Assembly: GCF_016406145.1 (NCBI RefSeq)
Contig: NZ_CP066306.1
Location: 4,402,001-4,466,000 of the forward strand
Reading direction: 5' to 3'
Length of the DNA stretch: 64,000 nucleotides
From: Pseudomonas putida
GTDB lineage: Bacteria > Pseudomonadota > Gammaproteobacteria > Pseudomonadales > Pseudomonadaceae
Shown piece by piece: positions 56,593 through 64,000 of the stretch. The translations under genes were made by a program, and so were the position numbers. The notes under the pieces were generated by a model that was given only the letters and a program-made list of their open reading frames with translations, was not told the origin of the DNA and did no database searches. The stretch's first letter is position 1, and the number at the start of each line of letters is the position of its first letter.

Positions 56593-58446
56593 TCACGCGT
56601 AGATGGGATCAGAAAGCTGCGTAGCCGCCTTGCGGCTGATCAGCTCCTGTAGCGTGCGTTGCACCATCGCCTCCAACCGTTGCAGGACGGCCGGATCGTC
56701 GAGGCAGCCGTTGATCGTTACCGGCAGGTTGGCGTTGAAGGTGTAATGTTGAGCGATCGGCGGAGACTGTTTGGCCTGAGGGGGCAAGGGACCGTCAGGG
56801 TCTGGAAGTGCGGGTGCCGCCGGGGGTACGCGCAAGGGGAATAGACGATCGCCTGCTGCTTCATTCAACGCCTCGGGTGAGGCAGGCCGGAGCAGCGACA
56901 CTGGCGCCGGCCGCTGCGGCTGGACTGCCCTGGGCTGAGCCGCAGCGGGGTGTGCCAGCAGGTGCCTGGTGATCCGGGTACCGACCTGGTCTTCAAGAAA
57001 CGCCGTCTGAGGCAGGGGGGTGAGCGAATGCTTGGGCGTGTCCAGCAGTGACACCTGCGGCAAAGAGCGCTTAGCCACCCACTTTTGTCGCGCCAGTTCC
57101 GGCGTCGACAACAGGCGTTTGACAGTTACCGTACCTAGCTGAAGGCCAAACAACTCGTTGGTCGGAATTGGCGTGACGAGCGGCTTGGGCGAAGCCAGAA
57201 GAGAAACGGCTGGCAAGGGAGTACTTGCAGGTGGATGGGGCTCGTCCTTGGACAGTTTCCGCGCGAGCCAACCGCCAAGCGCGGTACCGGCCTTGTCACC
57301 GACCTCCCCCCCAAGCGTGGTACCCACTGACGGGCTTACAAAAGGCAAGATCCTTTTGAGCACCACTGCCCCTGCAACTGAACCGCCCAGTCCTCCAATA
57401 GCACCGCCGTAGCCGGCCCAAGCCTCCTCTGCTGTCTTGGCAGTCGCGTAGGTGTGTCCTGCCTTCAGGGCCGCTTCCAGCAAAACACTCTTGCCTTCCT
57501 CCTTGAAGACTTCGCCAACCGTCCTCCAAGGCGGCGCACGTTTACCGATCTCTGTAGGAGAAGGGCCTGCATCTGCCCCGAGAGGATAAGGATCATTGGC
57601 TGCGGGGCTGCCTTTGCCCAACCAGCCCTTCAGCCTATTCCAGTTCATCGCTGAAGACTGTTTACCGGACTGATGAGCGCGCGCAATGGAGCCAATGCTC
57701 ACACCAGTCAGCATGCCTTGCCCGAGTGAACTCTGCGAGGTTTCAGCTTCCGTCGATGGGGCGGTCGTGGTAGGCGCAGCAACCTCTCCTAGTACCCCCG
57801 GTTCGGAGTGAGGAGCAACACGCTTACCAAGCGCCGCCCCCACTTTTTCGCCAAAGAAGCCCCCCACCACCTTGCCATATTCGGCATTTCTGCCGGCGTA
57901 CTTGCTCAAGGCTGCACCTAGCACACTTCCTGCAAAGCCTCCAGTCGCACCTCCCAGCCCTTCACCCCATTCTTGAGCAGTCGAAGCAGTAGCTGCGGTG
58001 GAACCTACCTTCAGTAGCGCACCCAGCCTCACGTCCCGAGCCGCCGCCTTTGCGGCGACCAATGTTTGTGAACCGCGTTGCCGAGAGCCATGGCCTGGCT
58101 CGGTCGAAGGTGTAGCATCGGCGCCCAGGGGGTAATCATCATGTTCGACAAGTGGTGGTCGCCTCCTGGAGGCTTCACCTATCGAGAAAGGCCCGGCAAC
58201 AGGGCTCGCCCGGCCTTTACTGTTCTGCTCCAAGGTATCTGCGCCCGCACCATCTACAACCTCGACCATGGGCACGATAGACGATTCGGCGTCCTCGCTC
58301 ACTGGTGCCCCTTGCCTCAGCGACCGCACAACGCGCCCAAGTATTCGGTTTTGATGACTGAATACCTGCGCAAGGTTGATCCGGTCGTGCTCAGGGTCAG
58401 AGAGTGGCTGTTGCGACGCATCTGTTGCCGCTGAGTTGTTCGCCAT
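56593..58446 (-). CDS. Tail tape-measure protein
   Basis: A 617-residue protein in the place of the P2 tape measure (gpT), between E/E' and U. Gly/Ala-rich hydrophobic segments are typical: GGATGGFAGSVLGAALSKYAG and YGGAIGGLGGSVAGAVVLKRI. Two internal duplications are visible. Residues about 105-210 resemble 287-398 (shared DYPLGADA/DPYPLGADA start), and about 413-455 resemble 464-503 (VSLLASPKP and VSLLDTPKH units). Tape length sets tail length; the C-terminal about 60 residues resemble conserved T termini. Confidence 0.75.
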   Translation of the reverse strand: MANNSAATDASQQPLSDPEHDRINLAQVFSHQNRILGRVVRSLRQGAPVSEDAESSIVPMVEVVDGAGADTLEQNSKGRASPVAGPFSIGEASRRRPPLVEHDDYPLGADATPSTEPGHGSRQRGSQTLVAAKAAARDVRLGALLKVGSTAATASTAQEWGEGLGGATGGFAGSVLGAALSKYAGRNAEYGKVVGGFFGEKVGAALGKRVAPHSEPGVLGEVAAPTTTAPSTEAETSQSSLGQGMLTGVSIGSIARAHQSGKQSSAMNWNRLKGWLGKGSPAANDPYPLGADAGPSPTEIGKRAPPWRTVGEVFKEEGKSVLLEAALKAGHTYATAKTAEEAWAGYGGAIGGLGGSVAGAVVLKRILPFVSPSVGTTLGGEVGDKAGTALGGWLARKLSKDEPHPPASTPLPAVSLLASPKPLVTPIPTNELFGLQLGTVTVKRLLSTPELARQKWVAKRSLPQVSLLDTPKHSLTPLPQTAFLEDQVGTRITRHLLAHPAAAQPRAVQPQRPAPVSLLRPASPEALNEAAGDRLFPLRVPPAAPALPDPDGPLPPQAKQSPPIAQHYTFNANLPVTINGCLDDPAVLQRLEAMVQRTLQELISRKAATQLSDPIYA

Positions 58447-58458
58447 GCTTTTCTCCTT

Positions 58459-58873
58459 TCACTCCGTGAGCCACCAGACCATGTCGCTGTACGACATGGT
58501 CATGATTTCGCTCGCTGGAAAGTTCAGCTCCTTGGCCAGCCGCCGGGCGGCGACCTTCTGCCGGGCCGGGTCAAAATTCGTCGTCCTGCACCAGGCGAAA
58601 GTACCCCGCCTGCAGGCGGCTGTAGTCCTTGAGCGCAAGCCCCTCAAGGTCATTGATGCCTACCTCTGCCAGCGATGCGAACAGGTTCAGTTCGCGCTGC
58701 TCCTCGTCAGCGGTCCCCCCGGTCTGGGCATTGCGGATATCACGTACGGTCGGTGCCCGGAGTGACAGGCTGTCGACCTGCACGCCATTGACCTCGCTGG
58801 CGCGGGAGAGGCGGACGGTGACGCGCTCGGCGCTCAGAGTCAGCCATTGCGGAGTTTTTTTTGCTAGAGCCAT
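58459..58873 (-). CDS. Tail assembly chaperone E-E' frameshift product
   Basis: The 100-codon E frame ends at a TGA (58573-58571). A second frame, one base ahead, continues for 37 codons to 58459. It encodes the P2 gpE-like tail: DPARQKVAARRLAKELNFPASEIMTMSYSDMVWWLTE. At the junction the minus strand reads GAA TTT TGA C. Slippage of tRNA-Phe from TTT to the overlapping TTT (+1) would bypass the stop and give a fusion of about 137 residues. P2-like phages make this pair by frameshift. Confidence 0.75.
58571..58873 (-). CDS. Tail assembly chaperone E (unshifted product)
   Basis: A 100-residue protein of the phage tail assembly chaperone family: MALAKKTPQWLTLSAERVTV, LSLRAPTVRDIRN and FRLVQDDEF at the end. 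The ATG at 58873 has GGGAGG five bases upstream, favouring it over a GTG two codons earlier. Chaperones of this kind coat the tape measure during tail assembly and are absent from the finished tail. Confidence 0.85.
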   Translation of the reverse strand: MALAKKTPQWLTLSAERVTVRLSRASEVNGVQVDSLSLRAPTVRDIRNAQTGGTADEEQRELNLFASLAEVGINDLEGLALKDYSRLQAGYFRLVQDDEF

Positions 58874-58883
58874 GATCACCTCC

Positions 58884-59393
58884 CTACAGGCCCAACGCAG
58901 CGCGCTGAGCGGCCAGTTGGTCGACGCCGTCGATCACACGCTTCATGCCCAGCGCGTCGATCTCATAAACCAGGCGGCCATCGACTTCGAGCTTGTAGTA
59001 GGTCAGGCCGACACTGTGCTTGATCTCGGCCTTGTCGCCGGACTTCCAGTCGCCCATGTCGATCTCCTTGAGCGAGCCACGCAGTGTGACCACCACTGGG
59101 GTAATCTTGCCCTTGAGGCCCTTGAAGGCGCCGCGGAACGTGCCATTGAAGCCGCTGCCATCGGCAAGGCCAAAGAACCTCAACGCCTCACGGCGCACGC
59201 CGGTCGTGGTGAAGGCGGCTTCCTGCTTCTCCATGCCAAGGTCCATCTCGACGGGCATGTCCATGCCACCAGGACGGTACTCTTCCATCTTCAGCGTGAG
59301 TTTGGGCAGGGTCAGGCTGGGAACATCGCCCTGGAAGCTGACACCGTCGACAAACAGGTTCAGGTTGGCCAGGGTTTCGGGGATCATTGCCAT
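58884..59393 (-). CDS. Contractile tail tube protein (FII-like)
   Basis: A 169-residue P2 FII-family tube protein: PETLANLNLFVDGVSFQGDV at the start, and GMDMPVEMDLGMEKQEAAFT and GLTYYKLEVDGRLVYEIDAL later. It forms the inner tube driven through the target envelope. A second ATG at 59387 is possible. Confidence 0.93.
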   Translation of the reverse strand: MAMIPETLANLNLFVDGVSFQGDVPSLTLPKLTLKMEEYRPGGMDMPVEMDLGMEKQEAAFTTTGVRREALRFFGLADGSGFNGTFRGAFKGLKGKITPVVVTLRGSLKEIDMGDWKSGDKAEIKHSVGLTYYKLEVDGRLVYEIDALGMKRVIDGVDQLAAQRAALGL

Positions 59394-59406
59394 GAAAGTG
59401 CGCTCC

Positions 59407-60573
59407 TTAAGCGGCGGAATCGAGGACTTCGGTCAGCCACTGGTTAGTGACTTCAACGCGGAAATTGGGGTTTTCAGCAGGCGGCACGTCGGTGAAGCGG
59501 ATGTTCCAGTACACCTTGCCCTGCTCCAGCTGGCTGGAGGTGTTCAGCTCCGGGTCAGCGAAAACCTCGAAGTTGATGATCGCGCCTTGGTTCTTCAGAT
59601 CGCGCATGAAAGCCTGTAGACCTTCGGTGACGTCCTTGACGTAGGTCGCAGTAATGGAGCGGTCGACCGCCCACTTATGCCCGTAAAGGATTGCGTCCAT
59701 GACGATATCCATGGTTCGTACACGGGTGACGAAGGCCCATTTCGGGTCGCTCGACAGGGTGCGATTGCCCCACAGGCGGAAGCCGTCGTCCCGGATGATG
59801 GTGACGATGTTGGCGTTGTTCAGCAGGTTGGCTCGGCAGCTGTCATCGCCGTCGAGGAACTCCACCGGGCGCGTTGTACCGCTGATACCGACGAACTCCT
59901 TGTTCGATGGGGACGCCCAAAAGCCGTATTCACTGTCGGTCCAGGCAAACAAGCCGGCGCCCCAGGCCGACCCCGGCCCATTGACAGTGGCTTGCTCGAC
60001 GTTGTCCCAGTACTGCACACCTGGGTCGACCAAAAAGGCACGCTTGGCGCCGAAGTTCTTGGCGTAGTCGATGGCCGCCTCATCGGTGGTATTAGGGCCG
60101 TCGATGATGGCAATACCGCGCAGCTTGTCGGCCAGGGCTACCAGTGCGGTGCCCACGGCCAGGGTCGCACTGTGGCGTGGCGCCACCAGCAACCGTGGTT
60201 GAGCGTTGTAACGGCTCTTGCCGTCGAGCAGCGCCTGCAGGCCAGTGCGTTTCCCGTCAGCCTGCACGGTCCCGATGATCGCCGAAGTCTGCTCGGCGGG
60301 ATCTTCGAGCTTGAGCACACCACAGGCGACGATGACCGCCTTCGCTCGGGAATATACGGCGCGGCAGGCCTGGGTAATGGCCGCGTTTTCACCGAAGGCG
60401 GCGACAGCTTCGCGTTCGCTGGTGATCAGTACGAGATCGTTGGCCTTCGCCGTGGCATCAGCACTCTCGGTGAAGGTATCGACAAGGCCGATGATCGAGG
60501 AGGACGGCAAGGCGATAGTGCGCGCGCCTGTGTCGATGTTAGTTACGGTAACGCCATGAAAGAATCCAGCCAT
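59407..60573 (-). CDS. Contractile tail sheath protein (FI-like)
   Basis: A 388-residue P2 FI-family sheath protein: MAGFFHGVTVTNIDTGARTI at the start, SSSIIGLVDTF next, and GVQYWDNVEQATVNGPGSAWGAGLFAWTDSEYGFWASPSNKEF in the middle. GGAGT precedes the ATG. Presence of sheath and tube shows a contractile, R-type-like tail. Confidence 0.95.
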   Translation of the reverse strand: MAGFFHGVTVTNIDTGARTIALPSSSIIGLVDTFTESADATAKANDLVLITSEREAVAAFGENAAITQACRAVYSRAKAVIVACGVLKLEDPAEQTSAIIGTVQADGKRTGLQALLDGKSRYNAQPRLLVAPRHSATLAVGTALVALADKLRGIAIIDGPNTTDEAAIDYAKNFGAKRAFLVDPGVQYWDNVEQATVNGPGSAWGAGLFAWTDSEYGFWASPSNKEFVGISGTTRPVEFLDGDDSCRANLLNNANIVTIIRDDGFRLWGNRTLSSDPKWAFVTRVRTMDIVMDAILYGHKWAVDRSITATYVKDVTEGLQAFMRDLKNQGAIINFEVFADPELNTSSQLEQGKVYWNIRFTDVPPAENPNFRVEVTNQWLTEVLDSAA

Positions 60574-60593
60574 GTTTACTCCAGATGTGAAAA

Positions 60594-60612
60594 GGCCCCG
60601 CAGTGCAGGGCC
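60594..60612 (-). terminator. Hairpin before the sheath gene
   Basis: GGCCCTGCACTGCGGGGCC on the minus strand folds into a stem followed by TTTT. It sits between fibre assembly and sheath and could reset expression of the structural genes. Confidence 0.6.
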
Positions 60613-60627
60613 ATGTGGTACAGCGGA

Positions 60628-60656
60628 AAAGAAAACGCCCCTTCAGGCGGGGGCGT
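60628..60656 (-). terminator. Hairpin overlapping the end of the fibre-assembly gene
   Basis: ACGCCCCC and GGGGCGT form a stem spanning the stop codon of the assembly gene, followed on the minus strand by TTTTC and TTTTCC. Confidence 0.65.
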
Positions 60657-61092
60657 CATTGGTCAACTGAGCAATCCACTCAGGCGCCGGCGGTCGGCCT
60701 CGCATGCAGAGAGGAAACGCATCAGCCTGAGGCCAGTTGCGCAGGTCTTGCCGGTACTCCAGAAGTTCCGAAAACTGGGCAGTGTTCAGGGTAGTGGGTC
60801 CGCCGATATCACGTTCATCACGATGACGCGCCACAATCCCGTCAGTAGCCAGCAATTGCATATCGCGCCAGCGGCGCTCAACCACCGCCAGCTCCTCCCC
60901 GGTTGGAGGCGGTGGGTCCTCCAGGAAAGGCTCGCTGTCCCCCCAGACAATCACCCTCCCTGCTCGCTCACCTTCGAGCAATTGATTTCGGTATGCTTCT
61001 GTGATTTCCACGGCATCGACTGGAATGCTGCTGGCTGAATCAGAGCTGTAAAACCCTCTGGTGCTTTTAGAGGCGAAGAATTGAACAGTCAT
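60643..61092 (-). CDS. Tail fibre assembly protein
   Basis: A 149-residue protein of the caudoviral tail-fibre assembly family: SIPVDAVEITEAYRNQLLEGERAGRVI, ERRWRDMQLLATDGIVARHRDE and FRNWPQ-like C-terminal sequence. It lies three bases after the fibre gene, as in P2-like and R-pyocin clusters, and would fold the fibre. Confidence 0.87.
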   Translation of the reverse strand: MTVQFFASKSTRGFYSSDSASSIPVDAVEITEAYRNQLLEGERAGRVIVWGDSEPFLEDPPPPTGEELAVVERRWRDMQLLATDGIVARHRDERDIGGPTTLNTAQFSELLEYRQDLRNWPQADAFPLCMRGRPPAPEWIAQLTNDAPA

Positions 61093-61095
61093 AGA

Positions 61096-63240
61096 TCAGT
61101 ACCCGATGAAGATTGAGGTGTATCCAACAATGCCGGAGGGAACAATGATGCTTCCCCCGCTCACTGTCCGGGCGATGACGTCTATACCGCTAGTACTTGC
61201 GTTCTGCCCGGTAACCCAGTGGCCTGCATTAGCGGTACCCAAGGAGTAGGCGACAAGGCTTGTCGTGTACGTTTCGGGGAGGGTGATGCGGGCCGAGCCC
61301 TGAGCGGCAGCGATCTGGCCGTTACACCACTGCAAAATCAGTCCGCTAGGCAGCTTTTGATAGCCATTGCTGCCTTTAAGTACGCCGAATAAGCTCGTGT
61401 CATGAGTCAGCGAGGCGTTGCCAGCTATGAACCATATGGCACCTGCAGAAATCAGGGTGATATTGCTGTTGCGACCAACTTCCACCCACGACTCAGTGGT
61501 CTTTGCGGTATTGACATAAATCACGTCTGTGCCTTGGGCTTTGATAGTGGCGGTATTACTTGCACGGATATAAACCTTCGAACCAATAGGCACACTGGAA
61601 AGTAGTGGGAGCGTGATGTTGGACGCCGCCGTATTCAAGTTGATTAGACAATTCACACGCGAAGCAGTAATTGTTTGGCCAGCCGTCGTATAGGCGTAGC
61701 CATTTTGGTAACCGCCTATAGCTCGCTGCACGAACTCAGTAGTAGCGATTTTGGTCGTGCTATCGAATTGATCTGAAGTAGGTGCAGCTGCAACGCCCGT
61801 GAACACAGGGCTGACCACCGGCGCGGCGCCAATAGCGGCAAGTGCTGCTGCTGAAGTGGTAGCAGCCATTAGGCTCTTGATGACCGATGCAACGTTCGTA
61901 TTGGTATACGGAGTAACCCAGTCATTCCATGTGCCTTGGTAGCGGCTACGAGTTTTGATTCCACCGTTGAGGGTTCCCGCCCCGTAGGGAAATGCTACCT
62001 GGGTGATGCTGCCCCCGCCGTAGGACAGTACTAGGCAGTACCAGTACGACACTTCCTGGCCTGGGGAGTTGGCGTTGTTACGGCCTAGAATTTTCGGATT
62101 CCATCCGGAGGCGATAACCGCATTCCAGTCGGTGACATCATCAGAATTATTGAACACCGGCCCGGCCGCTGTAATGGCTGCGTGCACGAAAGAGGTGTTA
62201 GCCAATTGCGTAGTATCGGTTCCGGTCGCAGCAGTAGGTGCCGCTGGCACGCCAGTGAACGTCGGACTAGCCAGCGGCGCCTTAACCGCCACAGCTGTGT
62301 CAACCTGGGTCTTTGTGTACACGTCTGTCAGGCCATAACCCACCACCGTGCTCGGGCTGGTCGCTGCGGTTACCCGGCCGTAGGCATCTACCGACACACT
62401 GCGATAGGTGCCAGCGGCTACACCACTACGTCCAAATGCCATTTCATAGGCCAAGGCGGTGACGCCCAAGGTAATCGGCGCATCGGTCAGCAGCTGCCAA
62501 GCGCTGTTGCCGTTCAGCGCGCCGCGCTCGACCAGCACCAGCATGCCCGGTGTCACCTTGGCGCTGGTATCCGCGTCGCTGCAGCGTGCCCAGGGCCCGC
62601 CCGCCACCACAAGGTACAGACCATTATCCTTACCAATTGTCTGGTTCTTCACCAAGACCCGTGCGCCGGCGGTCAGCGCCACCCCGTCGACCGTCTGCAA
62701 CCCGTTCAGCGGGATATTGGCGGTAGTCGCCGCCAGCACCGAATGCTTGAAATCCTGCCTGGCCAACTCCTCGGTCACCCACTCTCGGGTAGCCAGCACT
62801 ACGGCCGGGTCAATTTTCAGCTGCACATTACTAGCACTGCTGACCACCAAGTTCATTCGCACCACCTGGGTACGTCCTGAGCCTTGGCTTAGCAACGGTT
62901 TATAGGTCGGCGCGCAGTTGGCCACAGCAACCATGTCGCCATCGGCATCATAAAGCGCGATCTCACGAATCCACTTACCGCCGACGTCAGCAGGGATGAC
63001 CTGCTCGGCAATGATGATCGCGTTGTTATTGTCATCCACCTTAAGCTGATTCAACGGCGCACGGCGCCATTCGTTGATGAGGCTGGTCTGAGTGGCATTG
63101 GGAGTCGGGTCTGTGCCGTTGGCGTCACCTACGCCCATTTGAGTGATTTTCCACGCGATGCCCAAAGCATCCGCGTTTGCTTGTTTCGCCGCGCCCACGT
63201 TAGTAAGGATGGCGTAGAACTGAGAAGTCTGGTCAACCAT
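61096..63240 (-). CDS. Tail fibre protein (receptor-binding)
   Basis: A 714-residue fibre. The N-terminal part (about 1-160) is a DUF3751-type attachment domain: SQFYAILTNVGAAKQANADA and EWRRAPLNQL. A middle section carries fibre repeats, SPTFTGVPAAPTAATGTDTT and SPVFTGVAAAPTSDQFDSTT. A C-terminal domain begins around LPSGLILQWCNGQ and would bind the target lipopolysaccharide. The DNA is more AT-rich than the flanks. The start at 63240 overlaps the I gene by eight bases. Confidence 0.9.
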   Translation of the reverse strand: MVDQTSQFYAILTNVGAAKQANADALGIAWKITQMGVGDANGTDPTPNATQTSLINEWRRAPLNQLKVDDNNNAIIIAEQVIPADVGGKWIREIALYDADGDMVAVANCAPTYKPLLSQGSGRTQVVRMNLVVSSASNVQLKIDPAVVLATREWVTEELARQDFKHSVLAATTANIPLNGLQTVDGVALTAGARVLVKNQTIGKDNGLYLVVAGGPWARCSDADTSAKVTPGMLVLVERGALNGNSAWQLLTDAPITLGVTALAYEMAFGRSGVAAGTYRSVSVDAYGRVTAATSPSTVVGYGLTDVYTKTQVDTAVAVKAPLASPTFTGVPAAPTAATGTDTTQLANTSFVHAAITAAGPVFNNSDDVTDWNAVIASGWNPKILGRNNANSPGQEVSYWYCLVLSYGGGSITQVAFPYGAGTLNGGIKTRSRYQGTWNDWVTPYTNTNVASVIKSLMAATTSAAALAAIGAAPVVSPVFTGVAAAPTSDQFDSTTKIATTEFVQRAIGGYQNGYAYTTAGQTITASRVNCLINLNTAASNITLPLLSSVPIGSKVYIRASNTATIKAQGTDVIYVNTAKTTESWVEVGRNSNITLISAGAIWFIAGNASLTHDTSLFGVLKGSNGYQKLPSGLILQWCNGQIAAAQGSARITLPETYTTSLVAYSLGTANAGHWVTGQNASTSGIDVIARTVSGGSIIVPSGIVGYTSIFIGY

Positions 63241-63841
63241 GTGCAATGTCCAAGGTATCGATTGTATGTTCGCGGCCGCCGCGGCCGATGGTGCCCACAA
63301 CCTCAATGTCACGAGGCGCCGGCGGATAGATGTCCAGTTCGTCGCCATCCTGGATGGCGCAGCCGACATGAAGCGCGCCACGGCTTTCAAGACTGATGAC
63401 CAGGCCGGTGAGGTGGCGGCTGACCGGCCGGGCGTCGTCGATCAGCGACGACAACTCCTGGTAGGTGCTTTCGCTGATGCCGGCATCGGTAACGCCGATC
63501 TTCAAAGCGAAAGTGCCTGCCGGCGCCGGCGGTGTAACCTGCCACCACTCCTTCACCTCGATCAGGTAGCCAAACGGCTCAACCACCCGCCTGAGCGCAC
63601 CCAAGGTGCCTTTATGGGCATGGACGAAGAACGCCGAGCGGATTACCGAGCGCTTGATCACCTCGCTCCAGCTATCTTCCCAGCGGTCCACCGACCAGGC
63701 CCAGGCCAACTGGTAGAGCAAGTGGGATGGGCAGGTGTCGGGGTTATAGAGCAGGCGCAGGCTGGCCCTAAGGTCTTCGTCGGCAGCGGTTTCGATGGCC
63801 CGCTCCAGTGGTGTGCGGTTCAACGGCAACAGGCTCTGCAT
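63233..63841 (-). CDS. Baseplate/tail protein I (gpI)
   Basis: A 202-residue P2 gpI-family protein: MQSLLPLNRTPLERAIETA and YQLAWAWSVDRWEDSWSEV with the conserved Trp-rich core, and GTLGALRRVVEPFGYLIEVKEWW. The ATG at 63841 is used; a GTG three codons upstream is open. It is overlapped by the J stop and the fibre start. Confidence 0.92.
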   Translation of the reverse strand: MQSLLPLNRTPLERAIETAADEDLRASLRLLYNPDTCPSHLLYQLAWAWSVDRWEDSWSEVIKRSVIRSAFFVHAHKGTLGALRRVVEPFGYLIEVKEWWQVTPPAPAGTFALKIGVTDAGISESTYQELSSLIDDARPVSRHLTGLVISLESRGALHVGCAIQDGDELDIYPPAPRDIEVVGTIGRGGREHTIDTLDIAHG

Positions 63842-63842
63842 G

Positions 63843-64000
63843 TCAACCACCCCGCTTGAGCGTAAAGCCAGTGCACCAAGCGGCCTGCGCCTTGGTAGGG
63901 CGGATGTCGGTCCAATCGGTCAGCTCGACCCGGCTCACGCCGTCGATATGCAATTGTGCGTCGATGCCCGACCGGGATACGTCCAACCCCAGGCGCCGTC
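63843..64000 (-). CDS. Baseplate protein J (gpJ), C-terminal part
   Basis: The frame enters from the right edge and ends at 63843-63845. The visible 51 residues, including HIDGVSRVELTDWTDIRPTK and AQAAWCTGFTLKRGG at the end, match the gpJ C-terminus. It overlaps the I gene start region. Confidence 0.85.
   Translation of the reverse strand, partial: RRLGLDVSRSGIDAQLHIDGVSRVELTDWTDIRPTKAQAAWCTGFTLKRGG

Noticed and set aside
58571..58653. E/E' as a broken gene or pseudogene
   Set aside because: Two overlapping frames at exactly this position, with conserved E and E' sequences, are the normal frameshift arrangement of P2-like tails. A sequencing error in the T-run cannot be excluded, so it is kept as a finding.

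Overview
The window is chromosomal DNA of a Pseudomonas, most likely of the P. putida group. GC content and codon use are uniformly high. Gene order and gene types are pseudomonad: ruvCAB-ybgC-tolQRAB-pal-cpoB-queEC, aspS-yebC, an OprD porin next to HIT/SlyX genes, fpr/finR, an ErdR-like regulator, and recX-recA-pncC. REP-type palindromes with the core GCCGGCAAGCC recur between genes. No database was searched, so family names rest on recognised motifs and remembered synteny.

Layout. 1-8.1 kb: the tail of an unidentified gene, nadA, a DUF945 protein, an APC-family transporter, a chemoreceptor of the McpU (polyamine) type and a CDF-like transporter. 8.3-12.4 kb: an accessory three-gene operon. 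It encodes an exported single-heme c-type cytochrome, a sorbitol/glucose-dehydrogenase-type small subunit, and a GMC flavoprotein with a [Fe-S] cysteine cluster and a C-terminal PA-IL (LecA)-like lectin domain. This is the best candidate for an undescribed system. 12.7-25.3 kb, mostly minus strand: tRNA-Lys, queuosine genes queC and queE, the Tol-Pal cell-envelope cluster, RuvABC, YebC and AspRS. 25.4-34 kb: small regulators, a Dps protein, a membrane-anchored cold-shock protein, HIT and SlyX, an OprD porin, proS, a lipoprotein and DNA polymerase IV.

34.1-34.7 kb carries three near-identical initiator tRNA genes, each with its own promoter and terminator, spaced 213 and 212 bp apart. 34.9-45 kb: mprF with a coupled VirJ-type hydrolase (synthesis and turnover of aminoacyl-phosphatidylglycerol), kup, rimO, a GNAT enzyme, an RsuA-family protein with a degenerate active site, YehS and TrmO. 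45-53.4 kb: fpr/finR, dgkA, an ErdR-like regulator, a DTW-domain protein, a QSregVF protein, a LOG-family protein, and recX-recA-pncC with a LexA box upstream of recA.

53.4-64 kb, all on the minus strand, is a P2-like contractile tail module abutting pncC (cinA). Read from its promoter side it is J (partial), I, fibre, fibre assembly, sheath, tube, E/E' (apparent +1 frameshift), tape measure, U, X, D, endolysin and Rz with an embedded Rz1. No head, terminase or integrase gene is visible. The locus between mutS and cinA is a known site of tailocins in fluorescent pseudomonads, so an R-type tailocin is the preferred reading, but the module runs off the window.
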